Assembly (NCBI GenBank): GCA_000622025.1
Contig: JHWU01000007.1
Location: 207,049-271,048, forward strand
DNA: 64,000 bases
Reading direction: 5' to 3'
Source: Lachnospiraceae bacterium AD3010
GTDB taxonomy: Bacteria; Bacillota; Clostridia; Lachnospirales; Lachnospiraceae
In this document: positions 24,378 through 33,773 of the stretch, piece by piece
How the letters are laid out: each line of letters starts with the position of its first letter
Position numbering within the stretch: the stretch's first letter is position 1
Translations under genes and position numbers: made by a program
The notes under the pieces: model-generated
Database searches by the model: none
The model's input: only the letters and a program-made list of their open reading frames with translations
What the model was told of the DNA's origin: nothing

Positions 24378-25514
24378 ATGAAAAAAATTGACAATCATTT
24401 AAGCACTATTTCCAACGAATCCGTATATAAAAAAACGACAAATGGCAGCGGGGTATTTATCGATATCGAGACGACCGGATTAAGCAGGGAAAACTGCAGT
24501 ATTTATCTTATTGGAATCCTCTACCCGGTGAGAGATGAGAAAAAGAAAGGCTACACCCTGACTCTTCTCTTTGCCGAGGATCCCGGCGAAGAAAAGGTGC
24601 TGCTTATCGAATTATCCGCTCTCCTTAAATCGGGTCCCCTAAGCCTTATAACCTTTAACGGCAGGCACTTTGACCTGCCCTTTTTAATTAAACGCTATGA
24701 GAAAAATGCTCTTAAAGCTCCGGACTGCCTTTCCGACGGATCTGATATCGATATCTATGCAAGGCTCCGTCCTTTCCGCCGTTCCTTCGGTATAAGCTCC
24801 CTTAATCAGAAATCACTTGAAAAAATGCTTGGGATACAACGCGAGGATAAGTACAGCGGAAAGGAGCTTATAAGCGTATATTATGATTATGTGAAAACAG
24901 GGAATGAGCATCTTGAAGAGCTGCTTCTAACCCATAACAGGGATGATGTACTTGGAATGACTGAAATACTTCCGGCTCTGTCTTATGAGCGTATATTCAC
25001 TTCCTCTGCCCGCTCCGGCGGATCCGGGATAAAATATGCGGAAGAAGAAAGCCATTTAAGCTTCGACGGAATGGAGGCCCGGGAATTTGTCATAAGCTTC
25101 GATCTCCCTGAGGCCGTGCCGAAGCCCCATCTCTTTCATAATCTGAGACTCTTTCTTGAAGCCTCGGGAAATACGGGTGTTTTAAGGATCCCCTTCTATG
25201 AAGGTGAATTAAAGCATTATTTTGATAATTACAGGGATTACCTCTATATCCCGTCACAAGACAAGGTCGTATTAAAGGAAATAGGCTCCCTCATGGAAAA
25301 AACAGAAACCGAAAAGGCTTCTCCTTCAAACTGCTGCATAAAAACAGAAGGGCTCTTTCTCCCGCTTCCAAACGGCTTCAGCTTTCCCGGGACAGCCGCA
25401 TACAGGAAGGAATATAAAAGCAAAGCTGAGTACGTTCTTTTCGGCGAAGAAATAAAAAGATCCCCGCTACTTGGGGAATATCTGGCGGAGGTTCTTAAAA
25501 ACTGGTTTAAATAA
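24378..25514 (+). CDS. YprB-like RNase H-fold exonuclease
   Basis: A 378-residue protein. Residues 25-200 form a DnaQ-type 3'-5' exonuclease core: Exo I Asp29 and Glu31 (FIDIETTGL), Exo II Asp99 (TFNGRHFDLPFL) and Exo III His186...Asp190 (THNRDDVLGM), so the DEDDh metal site is complete. The rest (210-378) is unlike known nucleases to my eye and may be a substrate-recognition part; related YprB proteins carry TPR repeats there instead. The cellular substrate is unknown. With a promoter only 7 bases from the ATG and no ribosome site in between, the message would be leaderless or nearly so. It is divergent from rnf. Confidence 0.82.
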   Translation: MKKIDNHLSTISNESVYKKTTNGSGVFIDIETTGLSRENCSIYLIGILYPVRDEKKKGYTLTLLFAEDPGEEKVLLIELSALLKSGPLSLITFNGRHFDLPFLIKRYEKNALKAPDCLSDGSDIDIYARLRPFRRSFGISSLNQKSLEKMLGIQREDKYSGKELISVYYDYVKTGNEHLEELLLTHNRDDVLGMTEILPALSYERIFTSSARSGGSGIKYAEEESHLSFDGMEAREFVISFDLPEAVPKPHLFHNLRLFLEASGNTGVLRIPFYEGELKHYFDNYRDYLYIPSQDKVVLKEIGSLMEKTETEKASPSNCCIKTEGLFLPLPNGFSFPGTAAYRKEYKSKAEYVLFGEEIKRSPLLGEYLAEVLKNWFK

Positions 25515-25527
25515 ATAAACAAAAATA

Positions 25528-25551
25528 CGCACCCCTCTTAAGAGGAGTGCG
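25528..25551 (-). terminator. Terminator of the cheR-like gene
   Basis: Arms CGCACCCCTCTT and AAGAGGAGTGCG, one mismatch, followed on the minus strand by TATTTTTGTTT. It lies 24 bases past the cheR stop and also sits just after the convergent YprB-like gene. Confidence 0.7.
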
Positions 25552-25574
25552 CAAAAAAACAAAGTAATAAAGGA

Positions 25575-26354
25575 TCACGCTTTCTCATAGAAGAACGAAT
25601 TTCTCCGTTCGTAGCCCATTTCCTTATAGTTCATGATCTGTTCGGTGCTGCCGATGAAAAGAATTCCGCCCTTCTTTAAGGAAGCCGCAAACTTCCTGAA
25701 AACTTCATCCTTCGCTTCCTCTGTAAAATAGATAAGCACATTTCTGCACACTATAAGATCCTGATTCGTGGGGTAGGGATCCTTTAAGAGATTATGCTCC
25801 TTAAATTCAACCTGTCTCTTTATCTCGTCATGGATCTGGAACGAAGGACCGACTTTATCGAAGTACTTGCTCTTCATTTCCGCAGGCACACCGGCAAGAG
25901 ACTTGGCATTATAAAGCCCCACCTTTGCCTTGGCCATAACTGTCTTATCAAGATCCGTGGCGTTTATCTTTATCTGATTCAGCGGCAGATGCTTTGAAAA
26001 AGCCATAACAAGGGAATACGGCTCATCACCTGTCGAGCAGGCAGCGCTCCATATCTTCAGGTTCTTTCCGAACTTTTTGATAAGCTCGGGAATGAACTCC
26101 TTGTCCATAAGATTCCACTGATCGGGATTGCGGTAGAATTCGGACACATTAATGGTTATGTAATTTACAAATTCATCAAAAAGCTTTGTGTCTTTCTTCA
26201 ATCCGTCCGCATATGAAGGATAATCCTTAAAGCTGTTTCTCTCGATAAGCGTATCTATGCGGCGCCTCATCTGCTTTTCCTTGTAAGCAGAAAGGTCGAT
26301 CTTCGTGAGAGCAAATATCGCTTTTTTAAACTGCTCGTAATCTCCCGATACCAT
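25575..26354 (-). CDS. cheR: CheR-type protein-glutamate methyltransferase
   Basis: SAM-dependent methyltransferase that modifies glutamates of chemoreceptors. The 259 residues show the N-terminal all-helical domain (MRRRIDTLIERNSF), the SAM motif IWSAACSTGDEPYSLVMAF, the NATDLD acidic loop, and VCRNVLIYFTEEAKDEVF typical of CheR. It is a single gene between rpsA (27 bases upstream) and a terminator, without cheB, cheA or receptors nearby. It might act with the CheY/CheX-like pair at 3054-3875, which is inference. Confidence 0.92.
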   Translation of the reverse strand: MVSGDYEQFKKAIFALTKIDLSAYKEKQMRRRIDTLIERNSFKDYPSYADGLKKDTKLFDEFVNYITINVSEFYRNPDQWNLMDKEFIPELIKKFGKNLKIWSAACSTGDEPYSLVMAFSKHLPLNQIKINATDLDKTVMAKAKVGLYNAKSLAGVPAEMKSKYFDKVGPSFQIHDEIKRQVEFKEHNLLKDPYPTNQDLIVCRNVLIYFTEEAKDEVFRKFAASLKKGGILFIGSTEQIMNYKEMGYERRNSFFYEKA

Positions 26355-26381
26355 AACGATTTCCCCCTTTACGGATTTATA

Positions 26382-27536
26382 TCACTCTTCTGCAGGAGCC
26401 TCTTCAACGGCTTCCTCTGCTGCAGAAGCCTCATCCTCTGCTCCGGATGCATTTCCCGCCTCATCATCGGCAGGACCGGAAAGAGCCTTAATGGAAAGAG
26501 ATATCTTGTGATCTCCTTCGTTGAAGTCTACGACCTTGGCCTCGACCTCCTGTCCGCTCTTTAATACATCAGAGGGCTTTTCCACATGATCTCTTGATAT
26601 CTGGGATACATGCAGGAGTGCATCAATACCGGGCTCCAGCTCGATGAATGCACCGAAGTCCGTCATACGTGCAACCTTTCCCTTTACGATGGTTCCTACT
26701 GCATACTTGGAAGCGGCATCGATCCAGGGATTTTCATCCGGGAACTTGAGTGAAAGAGCGATCTTTGTGCCCTGGATATCCTTGATGAATACCCTTAAGG
26801 TTTCACCAACCTTGAACACCTTCTTCGGGCTCTCCACGTGTCCCCAGGACATCTCGGAAATATGGAGCAGGCCATCGATATCCCCAAGGTCAACAAATGC
26901 ACCGAAGTCGGTAACATTCTTTACCTGACCCTCGATGATATCACCCACATGAAGCTTCTCCAGAAGCTCCTTCTGTCTCTCGGCCATTCTGGAAACAAGC
27001 AGGCACTTCCTGTCGCCGATAACCCTTCTTCTTCTGGGATTGAACTCGGTGATCATGAACTCGATTTCCTGACCATTATACTTATTCAGATCCTTCTCAT
27101 AGGTATCGGAAACAAGAGACGCGGGAATAAACACCCTCGCACCTTCATAGACAACGGATAAACCTCCGTCCAGAACCTTCACAACCCTGGCTGTAAGAAC
27201 CTCTTTATTGTTGAAAGCTTCCTCAAGCTTCTTATTTCCCCTGTCGGCTGCCAGTCTCTTGTAGGTAAGCAGAACCTGCTCGTCTCCTGCCTTACCCTTA
27301 AGGACCTTGGCTTCCATCTCGTCGCCTTCTTTGACGACTGTAGTAAGGTCCAGGGAATTATCATTGGAGTATTCACTCCTCGTAATGATACCGTCACCCT
27401 TCGCGCCTATATTAAGGACTATCTCGTCAGGCTTTACGGTAATAACCTTTCCCTTTACAATCTCCCCCGGTCTGATGTTTGAATCGTGTTCCAGCGATTC
27501 ATTAAACAACTGTTCAAAAGTCTGTTCCTCTGACAT
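26382..27536 (-). CDS. rpsA: 30S ribosomal protein S1 homologue
   Basis: A 384-residue RNA-binding protein with four S1 domains, roughly residues 22-92, 105-175, 193-262 and 278-347 (for example VGDIIEGQVKNVTDFGAFVD and VGTIVKGKVARMTDFGAFIE), and an acidic Ala/Glu tail. Proteobacterial S1 has six domains; the four-domain form is normal for Firmicutes. The start at 27536 overlaps the end of ispH by 23 bases, so translation is coupled. The order cmk-ispH-rpsA is conserved in clostridia. Confidence 0.93.
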   Translation of the reverse strand: MSEEQTFEQLFNESLEHDSNIRPGEIVKGKVITVKPDEIVLNIGAKGDGIITRSEYSNDNSLDLTTVVKEGDEMEAKVLKGKAGDEQVLLTYKRLAADRGNKKLEEAFNNKEVLTARVVKVLDGGLSVVYEGARVFIPASLVSDTYEKDLNKYNGQEIEFMITEFNPRRRRVIGDRKCLLVSRMAERQKELLEKLHVGDIIEGQVKNVTDFGAFVDLGDIDGLLHISEMSWGHVESPKKVFKVGETLRVFIKDIQGTKIALSLKFPDENPWIDAASKYAVGTIVKGKVARMTDFGAFIELEPGIDALLHVSQISRDHVEKPSDVLKSGQEVEAKVVDFNEGDHKISLSIKALSGPADDEAGNASGAEDEASAAEEAVEEAPAEE

Positions 27537-28368
27537 GTTTTTGAACCTCCTCAATAATATAATTCGGGGTGGACGCCCCTGCTGTGATACCAATGCATTT
27601 CACACCTTTAAGAGACTCATTGACCAAGTCATCCACCGTCTGAATGAACCTTGTGTCAGCACATCGTTCAGAACAGATCTCGTACAACTTCCTCGTGTTG
27701 GAGCTATTCTTTCCTCCTATCACGACCATGGCATCCACCTGGGATGCGATCTCCAAAGCTTCAGTCTGCCGCTGCTCCGTGGCATTGCAGATTGTGTTCA
27801 CAGTATGGACATCATAACATTTTTTCTTTAGTATTTCAACAATATTATTGAATTTATGCAAATTAAAGGTGGTCTGAGCGACAATAGATACGCTTTTTCC
27901 GCTCTCCGGCACATATTCCTCCGCTTCCCTTTCAGTCTGTATGCACCTTACGCAGTCCCCGGAAAACCCGATTATTCCCTGTACCTCGGGATGCTCACTG
28001 CTGCCGACTATTATGATGTGACGCCCTTTTTCGCTCTCTTCGGCTACGATCTTATGTATCTTCAGCACAAAGGGACAGGTGGCGTCGACGACCCTCACCT
28101 TCTTCTTTTCGTCCAGCATTTCATAAATATCCTTCGAAACGCCATGGGATCTTATGATGACAGTACCTTCCTCTACCTCTTCGAGCTCTTCCTTAGAATT
28201 AAGTACACTGACTCCTTTTTTCTCCAGATCCCCGACAACAAGCTCATTATGGATGATCTCTCCGTAGGTATATATCCTCCCGCCCTTTTCTATCTCCTGA
28301 TAAACCGTGTCAACGGCCTTTTGCACGCCGAAGCAGAAGCCTGCGGACTTTGCTGTTATCACCTTCAT
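27514..28368 (-). CDS. ispH: 4-hydroxy-3-methylbut-2-enyl diphosphate reductase
   Basis: Last step of the MEP isoprenoid pathway, making IPP and DMAPP. The 284 residues contain the three cluster cysteines Cys12 (SAGFCFGV), Cys98 (DATCPFV) and Cys194 (NTICNAT), with His40, His76 (RSHGV) and the catalytic Glu in GSSEHPEVQG. It shares ATGA with the end of cmk. Confidence 0.95.
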   Translation of the reverse strand: MKVITAKSAGFCFGVQKAVDTVYQEIEKGGRIYTYGEIIHNELVVGDLEKKGVSVLNSKEELEEVEEGTVIIRSHGVSKDIYEMLDEKKKVRVVDATCPFVLKIHKIVAEESEKGRHIIIVGSSEHPEVQGIIGFSGDCVRCIQTEREAEEYVPESGKSVSIVAQTTFNLHKFNNIVEILKKKCYDVHTVNTICNATEQRQTEALEIASQVDAMVVIGGKNSSNTRKLYEICSERCADTRFIQTVDDLVNESLKGVKCIGITAGASTPNYIIEEVQKHVRGTDF

Positions 28369-29021
28369 TTTATTAACCCGATTATCTTACTTACCACTTC
28401 ATCTATAGTCATATCCGATGTATCGATAAGGACCGCATCCTCCGCCTGCTTTAGCGGCGACTCCTCCCGGGTCATATCCCGGTGATCCCTCTCTCTTATC
28501 TCCTTCTCGATCTCCTCAAGATCCGCACTCTCTCCCTTTGCAAGAAACTCGTCGTACCTCCTTCTCGCCCTGACCCAGGATGAGGCCGTCAGATAGATCT
28601 TTAGGTTTGCATTTGGAAGCACCTTCGTTCCGATATCTCTGCCGTCCATTACCACATCCTGCATAAGTCCCAGCTCCTGCTGAAGACTGACAAGCTTCTT
28701 CCTGACCTCAGGTACTGCCGAGGTCTTTGAAGCGGCCTTACTCACCTCCTCGGTCCTTATAAGGCTGTTTACGTTTTCCCCGTTAAGAAAAACGCACTGT
28801 ACCCCGTCCTCATACTTTATGGTGATCTCAGCATCCTTACATTTTTCCGCGATACTTTCGCTGTTCTTAAGATCCACCTTCTCACGGAGCATAAATAAGG
28901 CCATAGCCCGGTACATAGCACCTGTATCCACGTATATCATATTCTTTATTTCCGCAACGCTTTTTGCAATGGTGCTCTTACCCGCACCTGCAGGCCCATC
29001 AATCGCAATATCGTATCCCAT
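28365..29021 (-). CDS. cmk: Cytidylate kinase
   Basis: Phosphorylates CMP and dCMP. The 218 residues have the P-loop GPAGAGKSTIAK (8-19), VDTGAMYRAMA, VVMDGRDIGTKVLP and the LID stretch SSWVRARRRYDE. First gene of cmk-ispH-rpsA. The 246-base gap upstream (29022-29267) holds repeats but no clear promoter. Confidence 0.95.
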   Translation of the reverse strand: MGYDIAIDGPAGAGKSTIAKSVAEIKNMIYVDTGAMYRAMALFMLREKVDLKNSESIAEKCKDAEITIKYEDGVQCVFLNGENVNSLIRTEEVSKAASKTSAVPEVRKKLVSLQQELGLMQDVVMDGRDIGTKVLPNANLKIYLTASSWVRARRRYDEFLAKGESADLEEIEKEIRERDHRDMTREESPLKQAEDAVLIDTSDMTIDEVVSKIIGLIK

Positions 29022-29109
29022 AGTCTTCTCCTTTCCATAAGGGTCTGTTCCAACGTTACATTAATGCCATCAAGGCTGTAAAGCAAACGTCATCAAGGGC
29101 TTCATCCCT

Positions 29110-29198
29110 GTCATTCTGAGCGAAGCGACGCTTATCCCACATCGAAGATGTGGGATGCCGCCCCGGCGAGGGGTTGCGAAGCAACAGCTAGAATCTTT
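29110..29198. repeat. Dispersed repeat, long form with three-hairpin insert
   Basis: The core GTCATTCTGAGCGAAGCGA is separated from AGAATCTT by an insert with three stems: ATCCCACATC/GATGTGGGAT, CCCC/GGGG and GTTGC/GCAAC. A nearly identical copy is at 51720-51807. Confidence 0.85.
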
Positions 29199-29211
29199 AG
29201 ATCCTTCGGGC

Positions 29212-29275
29212 TGAGGCCCTCAGGATGACAGAGGCTGAAGCCCTCAGGATGACAGAGGCTGAAGCCCTCAGAATG
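29212..29275. repeat. Tandem 24-base repeat derived from the dispersed element
   Basis: About two and a half copies of a 24-base unit (CCTCAGGATGACAGAGGCTG and on). The last, altered unit runs into the 3' end of the phosphatase gene and supplies its stop codon. Confidence 0.75.
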
Positions 29276-30956
29276 ATACCACTCCGCTGTAGTCTCCGTT
29301 AAATGTGACCTTCCTGCTCTTCATATCCACGGAATAATACTTTTCCTTTATCCTTTCACCCCGTTCAAGATCCCTGACGAGCTTAACATCGGTCCCCTTT
29401 TTATTAAGCCTTACCCTGACGTCGTCCTCTTTAACCTTCTTTGGTTCGATCTTATAGCTAAGGATCATTTTCTTTACCCCGCTGTCGTAAATATCCGTCT
29501 TTTTCTTGAATTTTACAATAGCTGTCATTATTCCGGCATGGATATTATCTTTGTAGGATATCTGATAATCCCGCTTATTATAGAGATAGTCCCCGTTAAC
29601 TATTACGGAGCTCTTCCCCGGCCTTACCTTCGCCCCCGAGTAAACTGCAACGCTCCTGTCTCCCGTTTTAACCTTCAGTTCTCCGCCTGCTTCTTTCGCT
29701 TCCTCGGTTGCCGTCTTATCAACGCTGAAATTAAGGACATTATTTATGTTTTCGCCCTTTCCCTTAAGTTTTTCTATAAGCTTATTTATCTTTTCATCAG
29801 TGGCTCCCCCATCACCCAGATAGTCAAGCGCAGCCTCGTGATAATCCATACCGGAAAGCTCGGAATTGGAATCAGCATCCGCGATCGCTCTGAATATCTC
29901 CTTCAGATACTTATCCTTTGCATAATCATACTCTTCGGAATCCGAGCTGTAATTATAGAAATTCTTGTAGGTACTTAAATAATCATCCGATATCTCCCTT
30001 ATGGACGCTCCCATGACGGCCTCTAAAAGCGCCGACAGGATCCCGGTCCTGTCCTTACCCTCCGTACAGTGGATAAGATAGGGTCCCTCATGCTCCGACA
30101 TAAAACTCACAGCATCTGCCATGCCCTTCTTAAAGCTGTCGCTGTCAAAATCATAATTTAGATCCAGCGTGAGTACATTCCCCTTATCCAAAAGACTCTT
30201 ATAGTAGGTGTTTCCGCTTTCATGTATGTATTTTTCCGCTTCTTTGCGGCTGTCCGACAGATTAACGACCGTTTTGATCCCTGCTTTTTCTACACGCTTT
30301 GCGGCATATTCCGAACGTCCTATGGCATTATTTATTGGACTGCTGCTCCGAAATAGCACCTCCCGTCCTATGGTTCCCGCAGTGATCTCCCTGAAATTCG
30401 CATATTTCTTCCCGGAGGAATAATCGTCCCGGTCATTGCTGCGTTCAGGATTTCTCATATTGTACTGCTCGAGATAAGCTCCCTTTTCATGGAGGTACAC
30501 CTTAACCCTGACTCCCGCTCCGTTGTTTCCGTATTCATCCTCCCATACGAGCTTTCCGTCACTGCCGGTTTCGGAGTACAAAAGATCCTCATCCTCCGCA
30601 AAGCAGCCCTTTGCCGTGGAAAGTGATGCGGTCTTTCCATCCATTATGAGGGCACATTCATCCGGCTCCGAATCCGAATCACTGGTAAAATACGGCATCT
30701 TCTCGGAATAATCATAGGACTTTATCACGACCTTAACCTCATCTCCTATGGAAAATCCGGCTTCCTCCAGCGCCTTTTCCGTGAGCCCGAGTACAATGTC
30801 ACCCTCGTTGCTTATCTTCATTATCCTTGTCTCTAAATATATGCTGTCCTTCTCGTAGCTTTCCTCTTCATCAGCAAAGACACAGGCCGGAAAAAGCAGT
30901 GAAAAAGCAGTTATAAAAGCAGTGAATATTGAAATTGTTTTTTTTATTTTAATCAT
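29268..30956 (-). CDS. Exported protein-tyrosine/dual-specificity phosphatase
   Basis: A 562-residue secreted protein with a signal peptide (MIKIKKTISIFTAFITAFSL, cleavage after CVFA). The cysteine phosphatase loop is complete: HCTEGKDRTG, preceded by the family's YAAKRVEKAGIKTVVNLSDSR, as in Y_phosphatase3 enzymes. Substrates may be phosphotyrosine, phosphoinositides or other phosphoesters. The C-terminal 160 residues look like beta-sandwich surface-protein modules. The start at 30956 has AAGGA 11 bases upstream; an ATG 16 codons earlier overlaps the flavoprotein stop (ATGA) and is an alternative. The last two codons and stop (SF*) are made from a dispersed repeat (TCATTCTGA). Confidence 0.85.
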   Translation of the reverse strand: MIKIKKTISIFTAFITAFSLLFPACVFADEEESYEKDSIYLETRIMKISNEGDIVLGLTEKALEEAGFSIGDEVKVVIKSYDYSEKMPYFTSDSDSEPDECALIMDGKTASLSTAKGCFAEDEDLLYSETGSDGKLVWEDEYGNNGAGVRVKVYLHEKGAYLEQYNMRNPERSNDRDDYSSGKKYANFREITAGTIGREVLFRSSSPINNAIGRSEYAAKRVEKAGIKTVVNLSDSRKEAEKYIHESGNTYYKSLLDKGNVLTLDLNYDFDSDSFKKGMADAVSFMSEHEGPYLIHCTEGKDRTGILSALLEAVMGASIREISDDYLSTYKNFYNYSSDSEEYDYAKDKYLKEIFRAIADADSNSELSGMDYHEAALDYLGDGGATDEKINKLIEKLKGKGENINNVLNFSVDKTATEEAKEAGGELKVKTGDRSVAVYSGAKVRPGKSSVIVNGDYLYNKRDYQISYKDNIHAGIMTAIVKFKKKTDIYDSGVKKMILSYKIEPKKVKEDDVRVRLNKKGTDVKLVRDLERGERIKEKYYSVDMKSRKVTFNGDYSGVVSF

Positions 30957-31000
30957 TGAAATAATAATCCTTATTGTTAAAAGAAGATCCTTCGCCGTAA

Positions 31001-32248
31001 TCATGATGACATCAGAATATGCCTCGCGGCGGCCGCGGCGGTAGACCAGGCAAGCTGCAGATTGAAGCCCCCCGTCATAGAATCAATGTCTAAAACCTCA
31101 CCGATAAAATAGAGTCCCCTGACTTTTTTTGACTCCATTGAGGAAGGATCTATCTCCTTTACAGACACACCGCCCTTTGTGATAACCGCCTCGTCAAAGC
31201 CTCTCAAACCGGAGATATTTACCTCGAAATCCTTGATGACAGAGGCAAAGCCCCGACGTTCCTCTTTTCTTATATCGGAGCATTTTGTAAAAGACTTTAT
31301 ACCCGAGCGCTCCACCATCACCGGAATGAGCTTTGACGGGAACAGCGAGGCAAGAGAATTCTTGAACTCCTTATTTCTGTTCTCCTCAAAGATCCTGATA
31401 AGCCTTTTGTCAAGTTCATCGAGGCTTAGGGCACTTTTAAGATCAATATGAAGCTTAAGCGGTCTTTCGAAGAACTCCGGCTTCAAAGCCGCAGATGCGG
31501 ACAAAATGACCGGGCCGCTAACTCCGAAATGTGTAAAGAGCATCTCCCCGAAATCGCTGTAAAGCTTCTTTTTCCCATCCTTAAGTGTTACCGATACATT
31601 CTTCAGAGAAAGCCCCTGAAGCGCTCTGACGTCCTCGTCCGGAGAGTTTAGCGGAACAAGTGATGGTGAAAGAGCTGTCACATCCATCCCCGCGGAAATT
31701 GCGAATCTGTACCCGTCTCCCGTAGAGCCCGTGGATGGATAGGACTTTCCTCCTGTTGCAACAACCACATCGTCACAGAATATCTTTTCTCCCTTTGCTA
31801 AAAGGACTCCCCTGACCTCAGGCTTTTCCCCTTCCCGGATAAGAAGCCTGGAAACAGCGGTATTTAGCCTTAGTTCCGCATTGCCTCTATCAAGCTCTCT
31901 CTTTAATACCTTTATCACATCTGACGAATGGTCGGATTCGGGAAAGACCCTGTTTCCCCGTTCAACCTTTGTCTTCAGACCGAGGGAATTGAATAATTCC
32001 ACCGTATCATATGGCGTGAAGGCATATAACGAGGAATACATAAACTTTTTATTGGACTGTATTGAAGAAAGATGCTCTTCGACATCAGAATAGTTGGTGA
32101 GATTGCACCTGCCCTTGCCGGTAATGAAAAGCTTCTTGCCGCACTTCTCATTCTTTTCTATCAGTATCACATTGTGAGAACTCTTAAGAAGCTGCACAGC
32201 ACACATAAGCCCAGAAGCGCCGGCGCCGATAATGACGATATTACTCAT
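31001..32248 (-). CDS. HI0933/YhiN-family flavoprotein
   Basis: A 415-residue FAD-dependent oxidoreductase: N-terminal dinucleotide fold IVIIGAGASGLMCAVQ, then GKKLFITGKGRCNLTN, the ATGGKSYPSTGSTGDGY motif, and the C-terminal GLYFIGEVLDIDSMTGGFN. The family includes BaiN and related reductases, but the reaction here is not known. It shares ATGA with the regulator upstream and overlaps or abuts the phosphatase downstream, so it is mid-operon. Confidence 0.88.
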   Translation of the reverse strand: MSNIVIIGAGASGLMCAVQLLKSSHNVILIEKNEKCGKKLFITGKGRCNLTNYSDVEEHLSSIQSNKKFMYSSLYAFTPYDTVELFNSLGLKTKVERGNRVFPESDHSSDVIKVLKRELDRGNAELRLNTAVSRLLIREGEKPEVRGVLLAKGEKIFCDDVVVATGGKSYPSTGSTGDGYRFAISAGMDVTALSPSLVPLNSPDEDVRALQGLSLKNVSVTLKDGKKKLYSDFGEMLFTHFGVSGPVILSASAALKPEFFERPLKLHIDLKSALSLDELDKRLIRIFEENRNKEFKNSLASLFPSKLIPVMVERSGIKSFTKCSDIRKEERRGFASVIKDFEVNISGLRGFDEAVITKGGVSVKEIDPSSMESKKVRGLYFIGEVLDIDSMTGGFNLQLAWSTAAAAARHILMSS

Positions 32249-33177
32249 AAAGAAGAGCCGGTATACTTTGTGACCGGATATTCGCGTATCTTATTTTCAT
32301 CAATAAAATTGATCTCATCGGAATTATAAACCTGATACTCCTCCCAGGTATCCTCGAGAAGCTTCATATGCTCCACCACCTCATCCGTCTTCTTCATACA
32401 GAGCTGGACCACCAGCGCGTTTATGAGTGAAAGGGGTGCAGCCAGTGAATCCACAATGGATATACTGTCGCTCTTTGCCAATAGATTACAGGAAGAATAC
32501 AGTGTCAGCGGAGAACGGTTACTGTCTGTTATGGAGATAAGATGTGCATTCCTGGAATTCGCAAATTCAAGTGCCTTAATGGTACGCATGGAGTAGCGCG
32601 GAAAATCTATACCGATCAGAACGTCTTTCTCATTTATCCTTATTATCTGCTCAAAAACCTCGGTGAGGCTGTTCGTTGAAACAAGGTGAACCTTGCCGAA
32701 CATAATATTAAGGTAAAATGAAAGGAAGCCGGCAAGAGGTGCACAGCTCCTTATTCCCAATACATAAATATTTTCGGAATTGATTATGGTATCTACGGCC
32801 ATCTCAAAGGCCTTTGTATCGATACGGGACATTGTATCCGAGATCCTGTCGATATCTGACTGGAGAACGGAATTAATGATCTCGGAGTCACTCCTGTTGC
32901 CGTAGACCTCACCCATACGGTCGACACGGTTCAGCTTGTGGCGGACAACGTCCGAAAGAGCCTCCTGAAATTCCGGAAAGCCCTCATATCCCACAGCGGA
33001 TGCAAACCTTACCACCGTGGATTCGCTTACGCCCACCTTTTTTCCGAGCTTTGCGGCGGTTAAAAATGCCGCTTCATCCGTATTGTCTGTAATAAATCTG
33101 ACAAGGGCCTTCTGACCCTTTGAAAGCTTAGGAAAATCCTCATTTAAGTGAGCGATAAGTCCCTTTTTATTCTCCAT
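32245..33177 (-). CDS. MurR/RpiR-family transcriptional regulator
   Basis: A 310-residue regulator with an N-terminal helix-turn-helix (AAKLGKKVGVSESTVVRFAS, about residues 39-58) and a SIS sugar-phosphate domain from about 120 to 260 (YVLGIRSCAPLAGFLS, LIGIDFPRYSMRTIKALEFA). SIS regulators sense amino sugar or sugar phosphates. The ATG at 33177 has GGAAAG upstream and overlaps the end of the tetR gene by 11 bases; a TTG four codons earlier is less likely. The downstream genes are not sugar enzymes; nagBA in this window is a possible remote target. Confidence 0.88.
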   Translation of the reverse strand: MENKKGLIAHLNEDFPKLSKGQKALVRFITDNTDEAAFLTAAKLGKKVGVSESTVVRFASAVGYEGFPEFQEALSDVVRHKLNRVDRMGEVYGNRSDSEIINSVLQSDIDRISDTMSRIDTKAFEMAVDTIINSENIYVLGIRSCAPLAGFLSFYLNIMFGKVHLVSTNSLTEVFEQIIRINEKDVLIGIDFPRYSMRTIKALEFANSRNAHLISITDSNRSPLTLYSSCNLLAKSDSISIVDSLAAPLSLINALVVQLCMKKTDEVVEHMKLLEDTWEEYQVYNSDEINFIDENKIREYPVTKYTGSSL

Positions 33178-33721
33178 AGATCTTTCCAAACATATCTTCC
33201 AAAAGGCTTACCGTTTCCTTTTCGGAAATATCAAATTCATTCCTAATCATCATGCAGGCCGTGCCGTGTATCACAAGCCACACCTTCATAAAGACCGACT
33301 CATAGTCCGAAGGCTCCACACCCTGTATCCTCTTCAGCTCATTGATAACATAGTTCTTTGAACCGCCGTTAACAAGGTCATAGCTGCTTTTATTAAGCTT
33401 ATTGTCATTCAGGAATAAAATCCTGAAAAGGTTGGCTTCGTTCTTCGCAAAAGAGATATATGTCATACCGAAATTAACAAATGGCATAACGGAAAAATTG
33501 CTCTCAAGCTCGAAATAACCGCCGAAATACTCGGCGCAACGCAAAAACAGGTCGCTCTCCATTTCACCCATATTCCTATATATCCTGAAAATGGGCTGTG
33601 TGCTGCATCCTGCTCTCTCTGCCAGGTGTCTTGCGGATAATTCTTCTATCCCCTTCTCCCTTACGAGGTCAAAAGCCGCATCAATGAGCATGTCCCTGGT
33701 GACGCTCTGTTTCCTTGGCAT
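33167..33721 (-). CDS. TetR-family transcriptional regulator
   Basis: A 184-residue repressor-type protein with the usual N-terminal helix-turn-helix (LSARHLAERAGCSTQPIFRIY) and a helical ligand domain. The ATG at 33721 follows GGGAGG by six bases; a longer frame starts without a site. First gene of a four-gene operon. A perfect 9-base inverted repeat overlaps its own promoter (33774-33809), suggesting it represses itself. Confidence 0.88.
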   Translation of the reverse strand: MPRKQSVTRDMLIDAAFDLVREKGIEELSARHLAERAGCSTQPIFRIYRNMGEMESDLFLRCAEYFGGYFELESNFSVMPFVNFGMTYISFAKNEANLFRILFLNDNKLNKSSYDLVNGGSKNYVINELKRIQGVEPSDYESVFMKVWLVIHGTACMMIRNEFDISEKETVSLLEDMFGKIYGE

Positions 33722-33773
33722 AACTACCCTCCCGTATGGCAGCAAAATACTGCCCTGTCCAATCGTGAAAACA

